A DNA stretch of 64,000 nt from Nitratireductor sp. XY-223 (GTDB taxonomy: Bacteria > Pseudomonadota > Alphaproteobacteria > Rhizobiales > Rhizobiaceae), in the NCBI RefSeq assembly GCF_004959855.1, contig NZ_SPNT01000009.1, positions 144,496-208,495 on the forward strand, given 5' to 3'. Both the position numbers and the translations under genes were made by a program. This document shows, one piece after another, positions 1-11,847 of the stretch (within the stretch, counting starts at the first letter, position 1; every line of letters begins with the position of its first letter). The notes under the pieces are model-generated. The model was not told the DNA's origin, ran no database searches, and saw only the letters and a program-made list of their open reading frames with translations.

Positions 1-80
1 TCGTATCCGCGTTCAAGCAGGTCATCGACGACAAAGCGGCCAACCGTGCCGGCGCCGCCGGTCACCAGCACGCGCGTCAT
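1..80 (-). CDS. NAD-dependent epimerase/reductase, N-terminal fragment (sqdC position)
   Basis: Only the first 26 or so codons lie in the window; the gene runs off the left edge. The protein begins MTRVLVTGGAGTVGRF, a Rossmann glycine-rich NAD(P)-binding loop typical of extended short-chain epimerases and reductases. Its ATG overlaps the TGA of the upstream glycosyltransferase in an ATGA arrangement, so the two are translationally coupled. Sulfolipid operons of rhizobia and Rhodobacter run sqdB-sqdD-sqdC, and SqdC is a reductase-like protein, so this is probably sqdC. That identity rests on position because too little sequence is visible. Confidence 0.6.
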   Translation of the reverse strand, partial: MTRVLVTGGAGTVGRFVVDDLLERGY

Positions 81-931
81 GGACCCACCGCCGGATTCTT
101 GAGCGACCCGATGTCGGGGATATCGTCGCCGGAGAGGTACGCCTGCCAAAGCGCGATGAGCGGCGCCAGCTGACCGGCCCTCGGATGGTCCTTCTCCCAG
201 GGCTTCTCGTACTGGAAATGCAGTACGCCGATGGACGACCAGTCCCACAGCTGCGGCATGTTGAACCAGACATATTGCAGCATGTTGTAGAAGACGGGCA
301 GGCCGTGCCATTCCGGAAAATAGCTCTGCAGGAACGTCTGGTCGGTCCGCTGCCAGAAGGCGTCCGGCCTGTCCAGCGCGCTCAGCATGTCGTCGAAAGT
401 CGCCAGGGACGGCTCGGCGACGAAGACGCCGGAATTCAGCCGGTGAAAATCGGCGAGCGATTCATAGACATTGGGCGCGGCGGAAAATTGCGGGTAACCA
501 AACAGGCGGTCGATATTGCGCAGCACGATGGCGTCGGCGTCGATGAACACGCAACGCTCGTATTCCTCCAGCTGCCAGAGCCGCAGTTTGACGAAGTTGT
601 CGAGCGGCGTGTGGAATTGCGGCTTGCGGCCCTTGGTGAAGGGCGCATTGGCGTGGAGACGGGCCCGGGCATGCCGTTCGTTGAACGCGTCCGACGTGGG
701 CAGAAGTTCGGCCCGGATCAATCGCGCGCCGAGTTTGGCCACTTCATCGAGGTCCGTTGCCGGAACCGCGCCGGTGTGCAGCACCACGATGTCGGCTTGT
801 GTTCCGGTCAGCGCGATCGACCGCACGAGGGCGAGGGCGCCTCCCGCGTAGTCGCCGTTGGTGACCAGCGTCACAAAGGCGGTCTTGCTGTTCGCCGGTT
901 TCGACGCGCTCAGTTCGGGTTGTTCGGCCAC
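77..931 (-). CDS. sqdD: Glycogenin-like (GT8) glycosyltransferase, probable sulfoquinovosyl-diacylglycerol synthase SqdD
   Basis: This 284-residue protein has the GT8 (glycogenin-like) layout: an N-terminal nucleotide-sugar fold (AFVTLVTNGDYAGGALALV), the metal-binding DAD motif in CVFIDADAIVLRNIDRLF at about residues 126-143, and an LNSGVFVAEPS segment. GT8 proteins downstream of sqdB transfer sulfoquinovose from UDP-sulfoquinovose to diacylglycerol at the inner membrane, the last step of sulfolipid (SQDG) synthesis. It starts with GTG 16 bp after sqdB and its stop overlaps the next start, so it is the middle gene of an operon. The SqdD name is inferred from family and position; another hexosyl acceptor cannot be excluded. 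Confidence 0.75.
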   Translation of the reverse strand: MAEQPELSASKPANSKTAFVTLVTNGDYAGGALALVRSIALTGTQADIVVLHTGAVPATDLDEVAKLGARLIRAELLPTSDAFNERHARARLHANAPFTKGRKPQFHTPLDNFVKLRLWQLEEYERCVFIDADAIVLRNIDRLFGYPQFSAAPNVYESLADFHRLNSGVFVAEPSLATFDDMLSALDRPDAFWQRTDQTFLQSYFPEWHGLPVFYNMLQYVWFNMPQLWDWSSIGVLHFQYEKPWEKDHPRAGQLAPLIALWQAYLSGDDIPDIGSLKNPAVGP

Positions 932-947
932 GCCGCCAATGTCCCGG

Positions 948-2168
948 TCACGACGCCGATTTCAGCGTCTTGCCCTCGGGATCCCGGTTGATGGTCGGCT
1001 CGATGTCCTTGGTCCAGGCCGATACGGCCGGGATGCGGCTGCGGTCGACGCGGTAGGAGTATTTCCTGGCCACCTCGACAACCTCCTCGAGGAGACCCTC
1101 CTCCAGCGTGATCGGGTCGAGGCCGAGCTCCAGGAACTGCTCGTTGTGCACGACCAGGTCGTTTTCCGGGGCTTCCTTGCGCGGATTTGGCAAATAGGCG
1201 ATCTCAACCCCGGTCAGCCGCGATACGAGTTCGGCGAGGTGCTTGACCCTGTGGGTCTCGGTCATCTGGTTGAAGATCTTGACCTTGTCGCCGGGCTCCG
1301 GCGGATTCTGCAACGCCAGGTCGACGCAGCGCACGGAATCCTGGATATGGATGAACGCGCGGGTCTGGCCGCCGGTTCCGTGAACCGTCAGCGGGTAGCC
1401 GATCGCCGCCTGGATCAGGAAACGGTTGAGCACGGTGCCGTAATCGCCGTCATAGTCGAAGCGGTTGATGAGCTGTTCGTGCCGGCGCGTCTGTTCCGTA
1501 TGGGTGCCCCAGACGATGCCCTGGTGCAGGTCGGTGATGCGGATGCCGTCGTTCTTGGCGTAGAACTGGAACAATAGCTGATCGAGGCACTTGGTCATGT
1601 GGTAGATCGAGCCGGGATTGGCCGGGTAAAGGATATCCTGCCGGACCGTATCGCCTGCCATCGTGTCGATGCCCACTTCCAGGTAGCCTTCCGGAATGGC
1701 CGCGCCGACCGTCGAATAGCCATAGACGCCCATCGTTCCGAGATGCACCAGATGGGAATCGACGCCGGTCTCCACCAGCGCGTTCAGCAGGTTGTGCGTG
1801 GCGTTCACATTGTTGTTGACCGTGTAGTTCTTGTGCCGGTCGGATTTCATCGAGTAGGGCGCCGCGCGCTGCTCGGCGAAATGCACGATCGCGTCCGGTT
1901 TTTCCTCGGCCAGCCACGACTTGAAGACGTCGTAGTCGCGGGCGATGTCGATCAGGTGGAAATGGATGCGTCGTCCGGTCTCGTGATGCCAGATGCGGGT
2001 CCGCTCCTGTATGGAGTCCATCGGCGTGAGCGACTGGACGCCCAGTTCCGTATCGATCCATCGGCGGGAAAGGTTGTCCACGATATGGACGTCGTGGCCC
2101 TGTTCCGAAAGGTGAAGCGAGGTCGGCCAGCCGACAAATCCGTCGCCACCGAGTACCGCAACTTTCAT
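948..2168 (-). CDS. sqdB: UDP-sulfoquinovose synthase SqdB
   Basis: SqdB converts UDP-glucose and sulfite to UDP-sulfoquinovose, the head-group donor for the sulfolipid SQDG. The protein opens with MKVAVLGGDGFVGWP, the Rossmann NAD-binding loop of the extended SDR family, and carries the YSMKSDRHKNYTVNNNVNAT region (catalytic Tyr and Lys) and the VHLGTMGVYGYS segment characteristic of SqdB. Length (406 aa) matches the family. The ATG at 2168 is preceded by GGAGG at the right distance; longer in-frame starts lack this and were not used. It leads the sqdB-sqdD-sqdC-like operon and is divergent from ybgC. Confidence 0.93.
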   Translation of the reverse strand: MKVAVLGGDGFVGWPTSLHLSEQGHDVHIVDNLSRRWIDTELGVQSLTPMDSIQERTRIWHHETGRRIHFHLIDIARDYDVFKSWLAEEKPDAIVHFAEQRAAPYSMKSDRHKNYTVNNNVNATHNLLNALVETGVDSHLVHLGTMGVYGYSTVGAAIPEGYLEVGIDTMAGDTVRQDILYPANPGSIYHMTKCLDQLLFQFYAKNDGIRITDLHQGIVWGTHTEQTRRHEQLINRFDYDGDYGTVLNRFLIQAAIGYPLTVHGTGGQTRAFIHIQDSVRCVDLALQNPPEPGDKVKIFNQMTETHRVKHLAELVSRLTGVEIAYLPNPRKEAPENDLVVHNEQFLELGLDPITLEEGLLEEVVEVARKYSYRVDRSRIPAVSAWTKDIEPTINRDPEGKTLKSAS

Positions 2169-2326
2169 GGGAAAATCCTCCATTCGCATCTTTGCGCGAG
2201 CGTTAGACCGCAATTATGACAGGAATACAATGACCCGCGGGCATTTGTGTCACTTATGTGTCGATGGGGCATTGCTCTGGCAATGAAATTGTGTTCGGTC
2301 AACCGCGTGGACACCCATAGTTGTTG

Positions 2327-2776
2327 ATGGAGGCACTGTTGAAAGAGGCGCTTGCCGGGGAACTCGTCGGAAACGGCCATCGGCTGTGGCAGCGGGTCTA
2401 TTATGAAGACACCGACTTTTCGGGCGTCGTCTACCACGCGCGCTACCTGCATTTTCTCGAGCGCGGCCGCACCGACTACCTGCGCTGCCTCGGCATCAAC
2501 CAGGGCGCGCTGGCCGACGGGCAGGAGGGGCGGGAAGGCCTGGCTTTCGTCGTCTATCACATGGATATCGCGTTCCGGGCGGCAGCGCGGATGGACGACA
2601 TACTGGAAATTGCAACCGAGCCCGAGCGCATGACCGGGGTCCGGCTGGTTCTGAATCAGAAAATAACCTGCAATGACAGGCAGTTAATCGTCGCCAAGGT
2701 GACGGTTGCAACCGTCGATCGGCAGGGCCGGCTTGTGCGCATGCCGAAAGACACTGCGCAATTGTTCGGTCTTTAG
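2327..2776 (+). CDS. ybgC: Tol-Pal associated acyl-CoA thioesterase YbgC
   Basis: This is a hot-dog fold thioesterase of the 4HBT/YbgC type, the usual first gene of tol-pal clusters. The signature VYYEDTDFSGVVYHARY contains the catalytic Asp, followed by LHFLERGRTDYLR. It hydrolyses short-chain acyl-CoAs in the cytoplasm; its exact link to Tol-Pal is unsettled. The start is uncertain: ATG at 2327 is used here, but GGAGG at 2329-2333 is ideally spaced for a TTG at 2339, which would remove four residues. A 288-bp gap separates it from tolQ, so the tol genes may have their own promoter. Confidence 0.88.
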   Translation: MEALLKEALAGELVGNGHRLWQRVYYEDTDFSGVVYHARYLHFLERGRTDYLRCLGINQGALADGQEGREGLAFVVYHMDIAFRAAARMDDILEIATEPERMTGVRLVLNQKITCNDRQLIVAKVTVATVDRQGRLVRMPKDTAQLFGL

Positions 2777-2849
2777 TCCGCTTTTTGCGATAAATGCTTT
2801 ATAATTTCACGTTCCTGTCATTGTGCGGAATAAATACTTGCCTTATTTC

Positions 2850-2864
2850 CTAACCTGTCATTAA
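2850..2864 (+). promoter_or_regulatory. Near-consensus CtrA box upstream of tolQ
   Basis: CTAA, seven bases, then TTAA (followed by CC) lies about 200 bp before the tolQ start. Seven of eight box positions match the alphaproteobacterial CtrA consensus TTAA-N7-TTAA. The rest of the 2777-3064 gap shows no gene or terminator. Confidence 0.4.
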
Positions 2865-3064
2865 CCATAACCGTGCCTTAATGGAATTTGAGGGTTTGCG
2901 CTTTTCTTGCGCCTTCCTTTGACCAAAATTTGCCGCGACAAGGCAGGCCGGGTGAGTGAGACGGTGCGAGCAGTAGAAGCGATACCGGACCGCATAGTGC
3001 GTCTATCGACACTGATCCTGCGAGCGTGCGGCGGCGCAATATTCAAATTCTAGGATCGGACGGT

Positions 3065-3781
3065 ATGGAACAGGTAGGTCTGGCTGCCACTAACGAGGTT
3101 ACGCTCTGGGCGCTTTTCGTAGAGGCCAGTTTTGTGGTCCAGTTGGTTATGGTGGGGCTGGTGGCGGCGTCAATCTGGACCTGGGCGATCATCATCGACA
3201 AAACAGTGAATTTCGGCCGCGCCCGGCGGCAGTTCGACCGGTTCGAACAGGTGTTCTGGTCCGGCCAGTCCCTGGAAGACCTCTACCAGATGCTCTCCGA
3301 CCGACGCACGAGCGGCATGAGTTCCATATTCGTTGCCGCGATGCGCGAGTGGAAGAAGTCCTTCGAGCGCGGGGTGCGCTCGCCGATGGGGCTGCAGATG
3401 CGCATCGACAAGGCGATGGACGTGACGCTGTCGCGGGAAGCCGAGAAGTTCGAGGCGCGCCTGGGCTCCCTGGCGTCGATCGGATCCGCGGCGCCCTTCA
3501 TCGGTCTCTTCGGTACTGTTGTCGGCATCATGACGTCCTTTCAGGCGATCGCCGGTTCGAAGTCCACGAACCTCGCGGTCGTGGCGCCGGGCATTGCGGA
3601 AGCCCTGCTGGCGACGGCGATGGGGCTGCTTGCCGCCATTCCCGCGGTGATTGCCTATAACAAGTTCTCGTCCGATGCCGGCAAGCTGACCGCACGTATG
3701 GAGGGCTTCGCCGACGAATTCTCGGGCATCCTGTCGCGGCAGATCGACGAGAAGATGCAGCCGCGCGCGGCAGCCGAGTAG
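3065..3781 (+). CDS. tolQ: Tol-Pal system inner-membrane motor protein TolQ
   Basis: TolQ belongs to the MotA/TolQ/ExbB proton-channel family and with TolR converts proton-motive force into movement of TolA, tightening the outer membrane at the division site. Three membrane segments are visible: about residues 18-44, the AAPFIGLFGTVVGIMTSF helix with its conserved GT-GI signature, and GIAEALLATAMGLLAAIPA. The 238-residue length is normal. The start at 3065 (MEQVGLAATNEVTLW) is chosen over an in-frame upstream start because it aligns with the family N-terminus. It is followed 10 bp later by tolR. Confidence 0.95.
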   Translation: MEQVGLAATNEVTLWALFVEASFVVQLVMVGLVAASIWTWAIIIDKTVNFGRARRQFDRFEQVFWSGQSLEDLYQMLSDRRTSGMSSIFVAAMREWKKSFERGVRSPMGLQMRIDKAMDVTLSREAEKFEARLGSLASIGSAAPFIGLFGTVVGIMTSFQAIAGSKSTNLAVVAPGIAEALLATAMGLLAAIPAVIAYNKFSSDAGKLTARMEGFADEFSGILSRQIDEKMQPRAAAE

Positions 3782-3791
3782 GATTGCATCG

Positions 3792-4253
<462 letters not shown>

Positions 4254-4262
4254 TCCCCGGCG

Positions 4263-5318
4263 ATGAAACTCGGCGTCATCATATCCGCTTTTGCACACGC
4301 GATGCTCTTGAGCTGGGGGTTGTTCTGGCTGGCCGCGCCTGATTCGCACGAGGCCCTGGAAATCGACGCGGTGCCGGTCGATATCATTCCGGTGTCGTCG
4401 ATCACCGAGATCCAGGAGGGCGACCGCTCCGCATCTGCGGCCGAGCGCGCGGCGCCGCGGCCGACCAGCCGGCCCGAGCCGGTCGAGGACGCCGTGAATA
4501 TCGGGGACAACGCGATCGACCTGAAGCCGACACCTGCCGAGAAGCCGTCCGAGCGGGTTGTCGAGGCCGCGGCGGAGCCGCAAAAGGCCGAGATCGCCGA
4601 GCCGGTTCCGTCGACGGAGCCCGAGGCCGTTCCGAAACCGGCCCAGAAACCGGAGCCGGTCGCGGCAACCGAAGTCGCGGCGCTGCCGGTACCGCAGCAG
4701 GAGGTGGCGCCTGATCCGGTGGCGGAGGCCATCTCCCGGGCAGAGACGGCGAAACCCGAGTTCGAACCGCTTCCCGAAAAGGTGCCGACGCCGAAACTGA
4801 GGCCGAAACCGCCCAGGGCGCAGACCGCCAAGACACCGGAGCGGAAAATCAACGAGGACCGGCAACAGACATCCAAGGTCGCCTCGACCCGCGACAGCGA
4901 TTTCAATGCCGATGAGATCGCCGCGCTCCTCAACCGCGAGGACCCCGCCGGCGGCGGCGCGAAGCGTAGCCGGGATGAGGCCGCGCTGGGCGGCCAGCGG
5001 ACCACGACCGGGCTGCAGCTTTCGCAATCCGAGATGGACGCGCTGCGCGGGCAGATCCAGCGCTGCTGGACGATCCGGCCCGGCATGGCCGATGGCGAGG
5101 ACGTGCGGGTGCGCGTCACGATGCGCCTCGATCGCAACGGCGCCGTTGAGGGTCAGCCGGTTGTCGAAACGTCCGGGGGCGCGGCCAATATCAGACGGGT
5201 CCTTTCCGGCGACGCACGCAGGGCCGTCCTGCGTTGCGCACCCTACGACCTTCCAACCGAAAAATATGAGACATGGGCCGATGTTGTGGTTAACTTCGAC
5301 CCGTCACAGCTGTTTTGA
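4263..5318 (+). CDS. tolA: Tol-Pal system protein TolA
   Basis: TolA links the TolQR motor in the inner membrane to TolB and Pal at the outer membrane. The 351-residue protein has an N-terminal anchor helix (about residues 5-26), a long Pro/Glu/Ala/Lys-rich periplasmic arm (about 55-245) and a TonB/TolA-like C-terminal domain from about residue 255, starting [17 protein letters not shown] and ending in [10 protein letters not shown]. The DNA of the arm is highly GC-rich and gives long spurious open frames on other strands. It is spaced for co-translation with tolR and tolB. Confidence 0.9.
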   Translation: MKLGVIISAFAHAMLLSWGLFWLAAPDSHEALEIDAVPVDIIPVSSITEIQEGDRSASAAERAAPRPTSRPEPVEDAVNIGDNAIDLKPTPAEKPSERVVEAAAEPQKAEIAEPVPSTEPEAVPKPAQKPEPVAATEVAALPVPQQEVAPDPVAEAISRAETAKPEFEPLPEKVPTPKLRPKPPRAQTAKTPERKINEDRQQTSKVASTRDSDFNADEIAALLNREDPAGGGAKRSRDEAALGGQRTTTGLQLSQSEMDALRGQIQRCWTIRPGMADGEDVRVRVTMRLDRNGAVEGQPVVETSGGAANIRRVLSGDARRAVLRCAPYDLPTEKYETWADVVVNFDPSQLF

Positions 5319-5328
5319 GGGAAATTCC

Positions 5329-6675
5329 TTGAGCACGATGCCTACCACAATCCACCGTTCGCCGATCGCCGAATTCAGCAACCTCATCCTCCGGGCCCTT
5401 GTTTTCATCTGCGGACTTGCGGCCCTTGCGGCGCCGGCACATGCGCTTGTCGAGATCGACATCAACAAGGGCAATGTCGAGCCGTTGCCGATGGCGGTGA
5501 CCGATTTCGTTTCCCAAGACGATCTCGGTCCGCAAATCTCAGCCGTCATTGCCGAGGACCTGCGGCGCTCCGGTCTGTTTTCGCCGATACAGAAGGCCGC
5601 CTTCATCCAGAAAATTTCAAATCCGGACGTTGCGCCCCGGTTCGAGGATTGGCGGGTCATCAATGCACAGGCCCTGGTGGTCGGCCGCGTCAGCAAGGAG
5701 GCGGACGGGCGGCTGCGCGCCGAGTTCCGCCTGTGGGACACGTTTGCCGGCGAGCAGCTCATCGGCCAGCAGTTCTTCACGCAGCCGGAAAACTGGCGCC
5801 GTGTGGCGCATATCATCGCCGACGCCATCTACGAGGAACTGACCGGCGAGCGCGGCTACTTCGACACCCGCGTCGTTTTCGTCTCGGAGACCGGTCCGCG
5901 CAACGAACGCCAGAAGCAGCTCGCGATCATGGACCAGGACGGCGCCAACCTGCGCTATCTCACACAGGGCAATGACCTGGTGCTCACGCCGCGTTTCTCG
6001 CCGAGCCGCCAGGAGGTCACCTACATGTCCTTCGCCGACGGCGAGCCGCGCGTCTACCTGCTGCAGCTCGAGACCGGACAGCGCGAGATTGTCGGCAACT
6101 TTCCCGGCATGACCTTCTCGCCGCGGTTTTCTCCGGACGGGCAGAAGGTGATCATGAGCCTGCAACAGGGCGGCAACGCCAACATCTACACCATGGACCT
6201 GCGTACGCGGGCGACGACCCGGCTGACCGATACGGCCGCAATCGACACGTCGCCGTCCTATTCGCCCGACGGCAACCGGATCGTCTTCGAATCCGACCGG
6301 GGCGGACGCCAGCAGCTCTATGTGATGAATGAGGACGGCGGCAACCAGCAGAGAATCTCGTTCGGCGACGGATCCTATTCGACGCCGGTGTGGTCACCGC
6401 GCGGCGACCTGATCGCCTTTACGAAGCAGTCGGGCGGAAAGTTCTCGATCGGCGTCATGCGCCCGGACGGTTCGGGCGAACGCATCCTGACGACGGGCTT
6501 TCACAACGAGGGGCCGACCTGGTCGCCGAACGGGCGTGTCATCATGTTTTTCCGCCAGCCTGCCGGTGCCGCCGGGCCGCAACTCTATTCGATCGATCTG
6601 ACCGGCTACAATGAGCAGAGGGTGGAAACCCCCAGCTACGGATCGGATCCGGCCTGGTCGCCGCTGTTGAAATAG
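5329..6675 (+). CDS. tolB: Tol-Pal system translocation protein TolB
   Basis: TolB is a periplasmic protein with an N-terminal alpha/beta domain and a six-bladed beta-propeller that binds Pal and TolA. Propeller (PD40-like) repeats are visible as [61 protein letters not shown] and [13 protein letters not shown]. The frame is open far upstream, but the real start is the TTG at 5329, six bases after GAGGG at 5317-5321; an ATG three codons later is the alternative. A signal peptide ending PAHA (cleavage before [10 protein letters not shown]) supports this. Confidence 0.94.
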   Translation: MSTMPTTIHRSPIAEFSNLILRALVFICGLAALAAPAHALVEIDINKGNVEPLPMAVTDFVSQDDLGPQISAVIAEDLRRSGLFSPIQKAAFIQKISNPDVAPRFEDWRVINAQALVVGRVSKEADGRLRAEFRLWDTFAGEQLIGQQFFTQPENWRRVAHIIADAIYEELTGERGYFDTRVVFVSETGPRNERQKQLAIMDQDGANLRYLTQGNDLVLTPRFSPSRQEVTYMSFADGEPRVYLLQLETGQREIVGNFPGMTFSPRFSPDGQKVIMSLQQGGNANIYTMDLRTRATTRLTDTAAIDTSPSYSPDGNRIVFESDRGGRQQLYVMNEDGGNQQRISFGDGSYSTPVWSPRGDLIAFTKQSGGKFSIGVMRPDGSGERILTTGFHNEGPTWSPNGRVIMFFRQPAGAAGPQLYSIDLTGYNEQRVETPSYGSDPAWSPLLK

Positions 6676-6786
6676 GCCAAGACCGGTCGCAACCATGCCG
6701 CAAAGTGCTGTATAAGGGGCAAGCGGCGCTTTGCCCTTCCCGCGGGGATCGATAAAACCAGTGTCGTCATAACGAGGAGACCGACC

Positions 6787-7293
6787 ATGAAACTCATGAT
6801 GAGCATAGCGCGCAATCCGGCCGTGCTCGGGCTGGTTGCCGTGCTTGCCCTGGCAGGCTGCTCGTCCAAGCGGACCTTGCCCAACAGTCCGGGCGAACTC
6901 GGCCTGGGAGGCAGCGGCGCCGTCCCGGGATCGCAACAGGATCTGACACTGAATGTCGGCGACCGGATCTTCTTCGACACCGATTCGGCGGCGATCAGGC
7001 CCGATTCGGCGACGACGCTCGACCGGCAGGCCGCATGGCTGAAGAAATATCCCGACAAGTCGGTGACGATCGAGGGACACGCCGACGAACGCGGCACGCG
7101 TGAATACAACCTGGCACTCGGCGCGAGGCGGGCCGCGGCGACCCGTTCCTACCTGATCTCGAAGGGCATCTCGTCGAACCGGATCAAGACGATTTCCTAC
7201 GGCAAGGAACGTCCTGTCGCCGTGTGCGACGACATCTCCTGCTGGTCCCAGAACCGTCGCGCGGTGACGGTCGTTACCGGCGTGGGCAGCTAA
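6787..7293 (+). CDS. pal: Peptidoglycan-associated lipoprotein Pal
   Basis: Pal is an outer-membrane lipoprotein that binds peptidoglycan through an OmpA-like domain and interacts with TolA and TolB. A lipoprotein signal peptide ends in the lipobox LALAGC. The OmpA-like domain has the diaminopimelate-binding signature IEGHADERGTREYNLALGARRA at about residues 98-119, split by conserved Asp and Arg. A strong GAGGAGA lies ten bases before the ATG. Between tolB and pal an inverted repeat (about 6717-6740, GGGCAA/TTTGCCC arms) has no long T-run; it may cause partial termination or protect the transcript. Confidence 0.95.
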   Translation: MKLMMSIARNPAVLGLVAVLALAGCSSKRTLPNSPGELGLGGSGAVPGSQQDLTLNVGDRIFFDTDSAAIRPDSATTLDRQAAWLKKYPDKSVTIEGHADERGTREYNLALGARRAAATRSYLISKGISSNRIKTISYGKERPVAVCDDISCWSQNRRAVTVVTGVGS

Positions 7294-7350
7294 ATCAAGG
7301 GCACGTGAGGGGCATCCGGATAGCGCCGTCGAGGCAAAGGTATTAGAACA

Positions 7351-8268
7351 ATGATCGCATATTCCCGCATTCTGGCCGCCTGTCTGTCACTGACCATCGC
7401 GCCGGGCCTCGCCCACGCGGCTTGGTGGGCCAATCCCGCGCCGGCTGTCGCTGCGCCCACCGAACGGCCGTTGGTCCTGGTGCAGGCGGATGACAGCACG
7501 TTCCGCATCGGCCAGCTTGAAGAGCAGGTCCGTATTCTGAACGGGCGCATCGAGGAAATGAACTTCCAGCTGCTGCAGATGCAGGAGCAGATGCGCCAGA
7601 TGCAGGAGGACAACGAGTTCCGCTTCCAGGAACTTGAAAACGTCAGCGGCGAGCGCTCACAGGCGGAACAGCCACAGACGCATGCCGAGCAGCCACAGAC
7701 GCAGGCCGAGCAGCCTCAGACGCAGGACGAGCGCAGCGTCGTCGTGCTCGACCCCTCGGGTCAGTCGGACGGCTCGCAGAATCTCGGCTCGATCACATTC
7801 AACGAAAACGGCGAAATGGTCGATGGTCAGCCGTCAGAGGCGGATGCGGGACGGGACCAGACGCAAACGGCGGCGTTGCCGGCATCCGATTCCGAGGAGC
7901 TCTACCGCGCCGCCTATGGTTTCATCCTGTCGGGCGACTATCCCCAGGCGGAGGCCGCGTTCCGGGAATATATCGACCAGTATCCGGGCGAGCCGAAGGT
8001 TGCCGATGCCTATTTCTGGTTGGGCGAGGCGCAGTATTCGCAAGGCACCTATCACGAAGCGGCCAAGACGCTGCTGACGGCGCACAAGCAGTATCCGAGT
8101 GCCGCGAAGGCACCGGAGATGCTGTTGAAACTCGGTATGTCGCTCGCAGCGCTTGACAATCGCGACACGGCCTGTGCCACATATCGCGAGGTGCTGACAC
8201 GCTATCCGGATGCATCGGTGGCGGTCAAAGACAAGGTTGCGGTCGAGCAGAGCCGCATGAGTTGCTAA
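7351..8268 (+). CDS. cpoB: Cell-division coordinator CpoB (YbgF)
   Basis: CpoB is the periplasmic protein that couples Tol-Pal constriction to peptidoglycan synthesis. The 305-residue protein has a signal peptide (residues 1-23, ending AHA), an N-terminal trimerising coiled coil at about 52-100 rich in Gln and Met, an acidic low-complexity linker, and C-terminal TPR repeats from about residue 185 (YRAAYGFILSGDYPQAEAAF, then ADAYFWLGEAQYSQGTYHEA). The linker has three copies of AEQPQT[QH], a small tandem repeat at the DNA level too. It is the last gene of the canonical tol-pal block. Confidence 0.9.
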   Translation: MIAYSRILAACLSLTIAPGLAHAAWWANPAPAVAAPTERPLVLVQADDSTFRIGQLEEQVRILNGRIEEMNFQLLQMQEQMRQMQEDNEFRFQELENVSGERSQAEQPQTHAEQPQTQAEQPQTQDERSVVVLDPSGQSDGSQNLGSITFNENGEMVDGQPSEADAGRDQTQTAALPASDSEELYRAAYGFILSGDYPQAEAAFREYIDQYPGEPKVADAYFWLGEAQYSQGTYHEAAKTLLTAHKQYPSAAKAPEMLLKLGMSLAALDNRDTACATYREVLTRYPDASVAVKDKVAVEQSRMSC

Positions 8269-8284
8269 TTGAGAGCGGGATGAG

Positions 8285-9616
8285 GTGTCTGACGTCCAGC
8301 CGGAAGTTGCGATTGACGCATTTGTTTCCAGGCTGAGGCCGTCCAAGACCCTGTGCGTCGCCGTTTCAGGCGGCAGCGATTCGACGGCCCTGCTGCACCT
8401 TCTGGACAAACACCTGAAAAGCAGCGGCGGGCCGCGTCTGGTGGCCGTCACCGTGGATCACGGGCTGAGAGCGTCCTCTTCCGGCGAAGCCGAGCAGGTG
8501 GCCGCCTTTTGCAGCTCCCGGGATATCAAGCACATCACCATGCAGTGGACCGGCGAGAAGCCGGCGAGCGGCCTCCAGGATGCGGCGCGCAACGCCCGCT
8601 ACGAATTGCTGCGCGAGGCGGCACTGTCCGTCGGTGCGGCGGCCATCCTCAGCGCCCACACGCGCGACGATCAGCTCGAGACGATCCGGATGCGGCAGCG
8701 GCGGGGCATGGGCCGGGGTCTGTCGGGGATGGCTGAAGCCGTGCTTTTCCGGCGCGACACGTGGATTCTCCGGCCCCTGCTGAAGGTCACCCGAAACGCA
8801 CTGCGCGGGGTGCTTGAGCGCGACGGCATCGGCTGGATCGACGATCCCAGCAACGAGGACCGCCGTTTCGAGCGCGTGCGCGTGAGAAAGGAGGGCGGCG
8901 GGCCGCAGGTCGATGACGAGTTGCTGTCCATGGTGGAAGCCATTGCCGAGGCGCGGCGCAAGGACGGGCAGCGACTGTCGCGGTTCCTGCACGACGACGT
9001 GGTCATCCACGGCGACATGATTGCGGAATTGCCGCTGGTTCCCGAAGGTCTTTCCGACGTGCTGCAGCAGGCCGTCGCCCTGCTGGCGGCACTCTTGGGG
9101 GGACGCGCCTATCTACCGGGCTCGCGGTCGCAGGACCAGATCGCACGGCTGGTGACCGGCGGCGGGCCTCCGCGGGTCAATCTGAGCCGGTCGGTGATCG
9201 ACCGGCGGGCACGGCGGGTATTCGTCTACCGGGAGCGGCGCTCCATTCCGACCATCAGGCTGCCGGCCGGCGGCGAGGCCGTCTGGGACGGCCGTTACCG
9301 GCTGGTCAGCCATTACAAGCGCCGTTCCGTGGAAATCGGACCCGCCGACGGCGATTCCGGCCAGGTGCCGCCGGATCTGCCGGACAACCTTCCGCGCGGC
9401 GTGATTTCCAGGGCGGCGCGGGCGCAACCGGCAATCATCACGGGAAGCGGGGCAACACAACCGGAAAGGCGGCAGGCGGCGTTCCGCTCGCGCTTCCTTT
9501 CCCTGTCCCGGCACTTCACGCATTTCGACCTGTTTTTGCCCGATTTCGAGCGTAGCGTCGCCGATGAATGCGCCGCTCTGTTCGGACTTCCGCCCTATCC
9601 CGAACCGCCTTTGTAA
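8285..9616 (+). CDS. tilS: tRNA(Ile)-lysidine synthetase TilS
   Basis: TilS ligates lysine to C34 of the CAT-anticodon tRNA-Ile2 so that it reads AUA. The PP-loop ATP pyrophosphatase signature SGGSDST is at residues 28-34 and the family motif RRGMGRGLSGM follows at about 140. It starts at GTG 8285, 16 bp after cpoB, with GGGA upstream; no ATG fits. The 443-residue length and the C-terminal domain ending near FLSLSRHFTHFD look complete. In rhizobial genomes tilS lies between the tol-pal cluster and ftsH, as here. Confidence 0.9.
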   Translation: MSDVQPEVAIDAFVSRLRPSKTLCVAVSGGSDSTALLHLLDKHLKSSGGPRLVAVTVDHGLRASSSGEAEQVAAFCSSRDIKHITMQWTGEKPASGLQDAARNARYELLREAALSVGAAAILSAHTRDDQLETIRMRQRRGMGRGLSGMAEAVLFRRDTWILRPLLKVTRNALRGVLERDGIGWIDDPSNEDRRFERVRVRKEGGGPQVDDELLSMVEAIAEARRKDGQRLSRFLHDDVVIHGDMIAELPLVPEGLSDVLQQAVALLAALLGGRAYLPGSRSQDQIARLVTGGGPPRVNLSRSVIDRRARRVFVYRERRSIPTIRLPAGGEAVWDGRYRLVSHYKRRSVEIGPADGDSGQVPPDLPDNLPRGVISRAARAQPAIITGSGATQPERRQAAFRSRFLSLSRHFTHFDLFLPDFERSVADECAALFGLPPYPEPPL

Positions 9617-9765
9617 CAAAGCGTTCAGGGACGGCGGGTATAATTTGCCGCAGTTGTCGCATCTGCGCCTTTGGTGGTCTTGGCAAGGGACCTTCGGGGA
9701 CCTATGTTATTTCCACATGAAAAAGCCTGCCAAAAGGCGGGCCTACGGCTGTTTCGGGGTACCGT

Positions 9766-11703
<1,938 letters not shown>

Positions 11704-11725
11704 CGGACCGTCAAGAAAAACCTGT

Positions 11726-11755
11726 AAAAATGGCCGCTTGATGCGGCCGTTTTTG
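11726..11755 (+). terminator. Rho-independent terminator of ftsH
   Basis: An AAAAA run, then stem GGCCGC with loop TTGAT and GCGGCC, is followed by a T-run interrupted by one G. It begins 23 bp after the ftsH stop and its A-flank could allow bidirectional use. Confidence 0.85.
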
Positions 11756-11847
11756 TTTGAAAAACTCGGAAACGATATCTGATCCACATTGGCGGCCGAA
11801 AATGCTATGGATCGGCCGGCGCGCACAGCGATCGAATCGAGGAAGAC

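Noticed and set aside
4906..5328. N-terminal extension of the tolB frame
   Set aside because: It lies inside tolA in another frame, is Arg/Pro-rich, and the signal peptide starts only after the TTG at 5329.
6717..6740. Terminator between tolB and pal
   Set aside because: The arms pair but only two Ts follow, so efficient intrinsic termination is unlikely.
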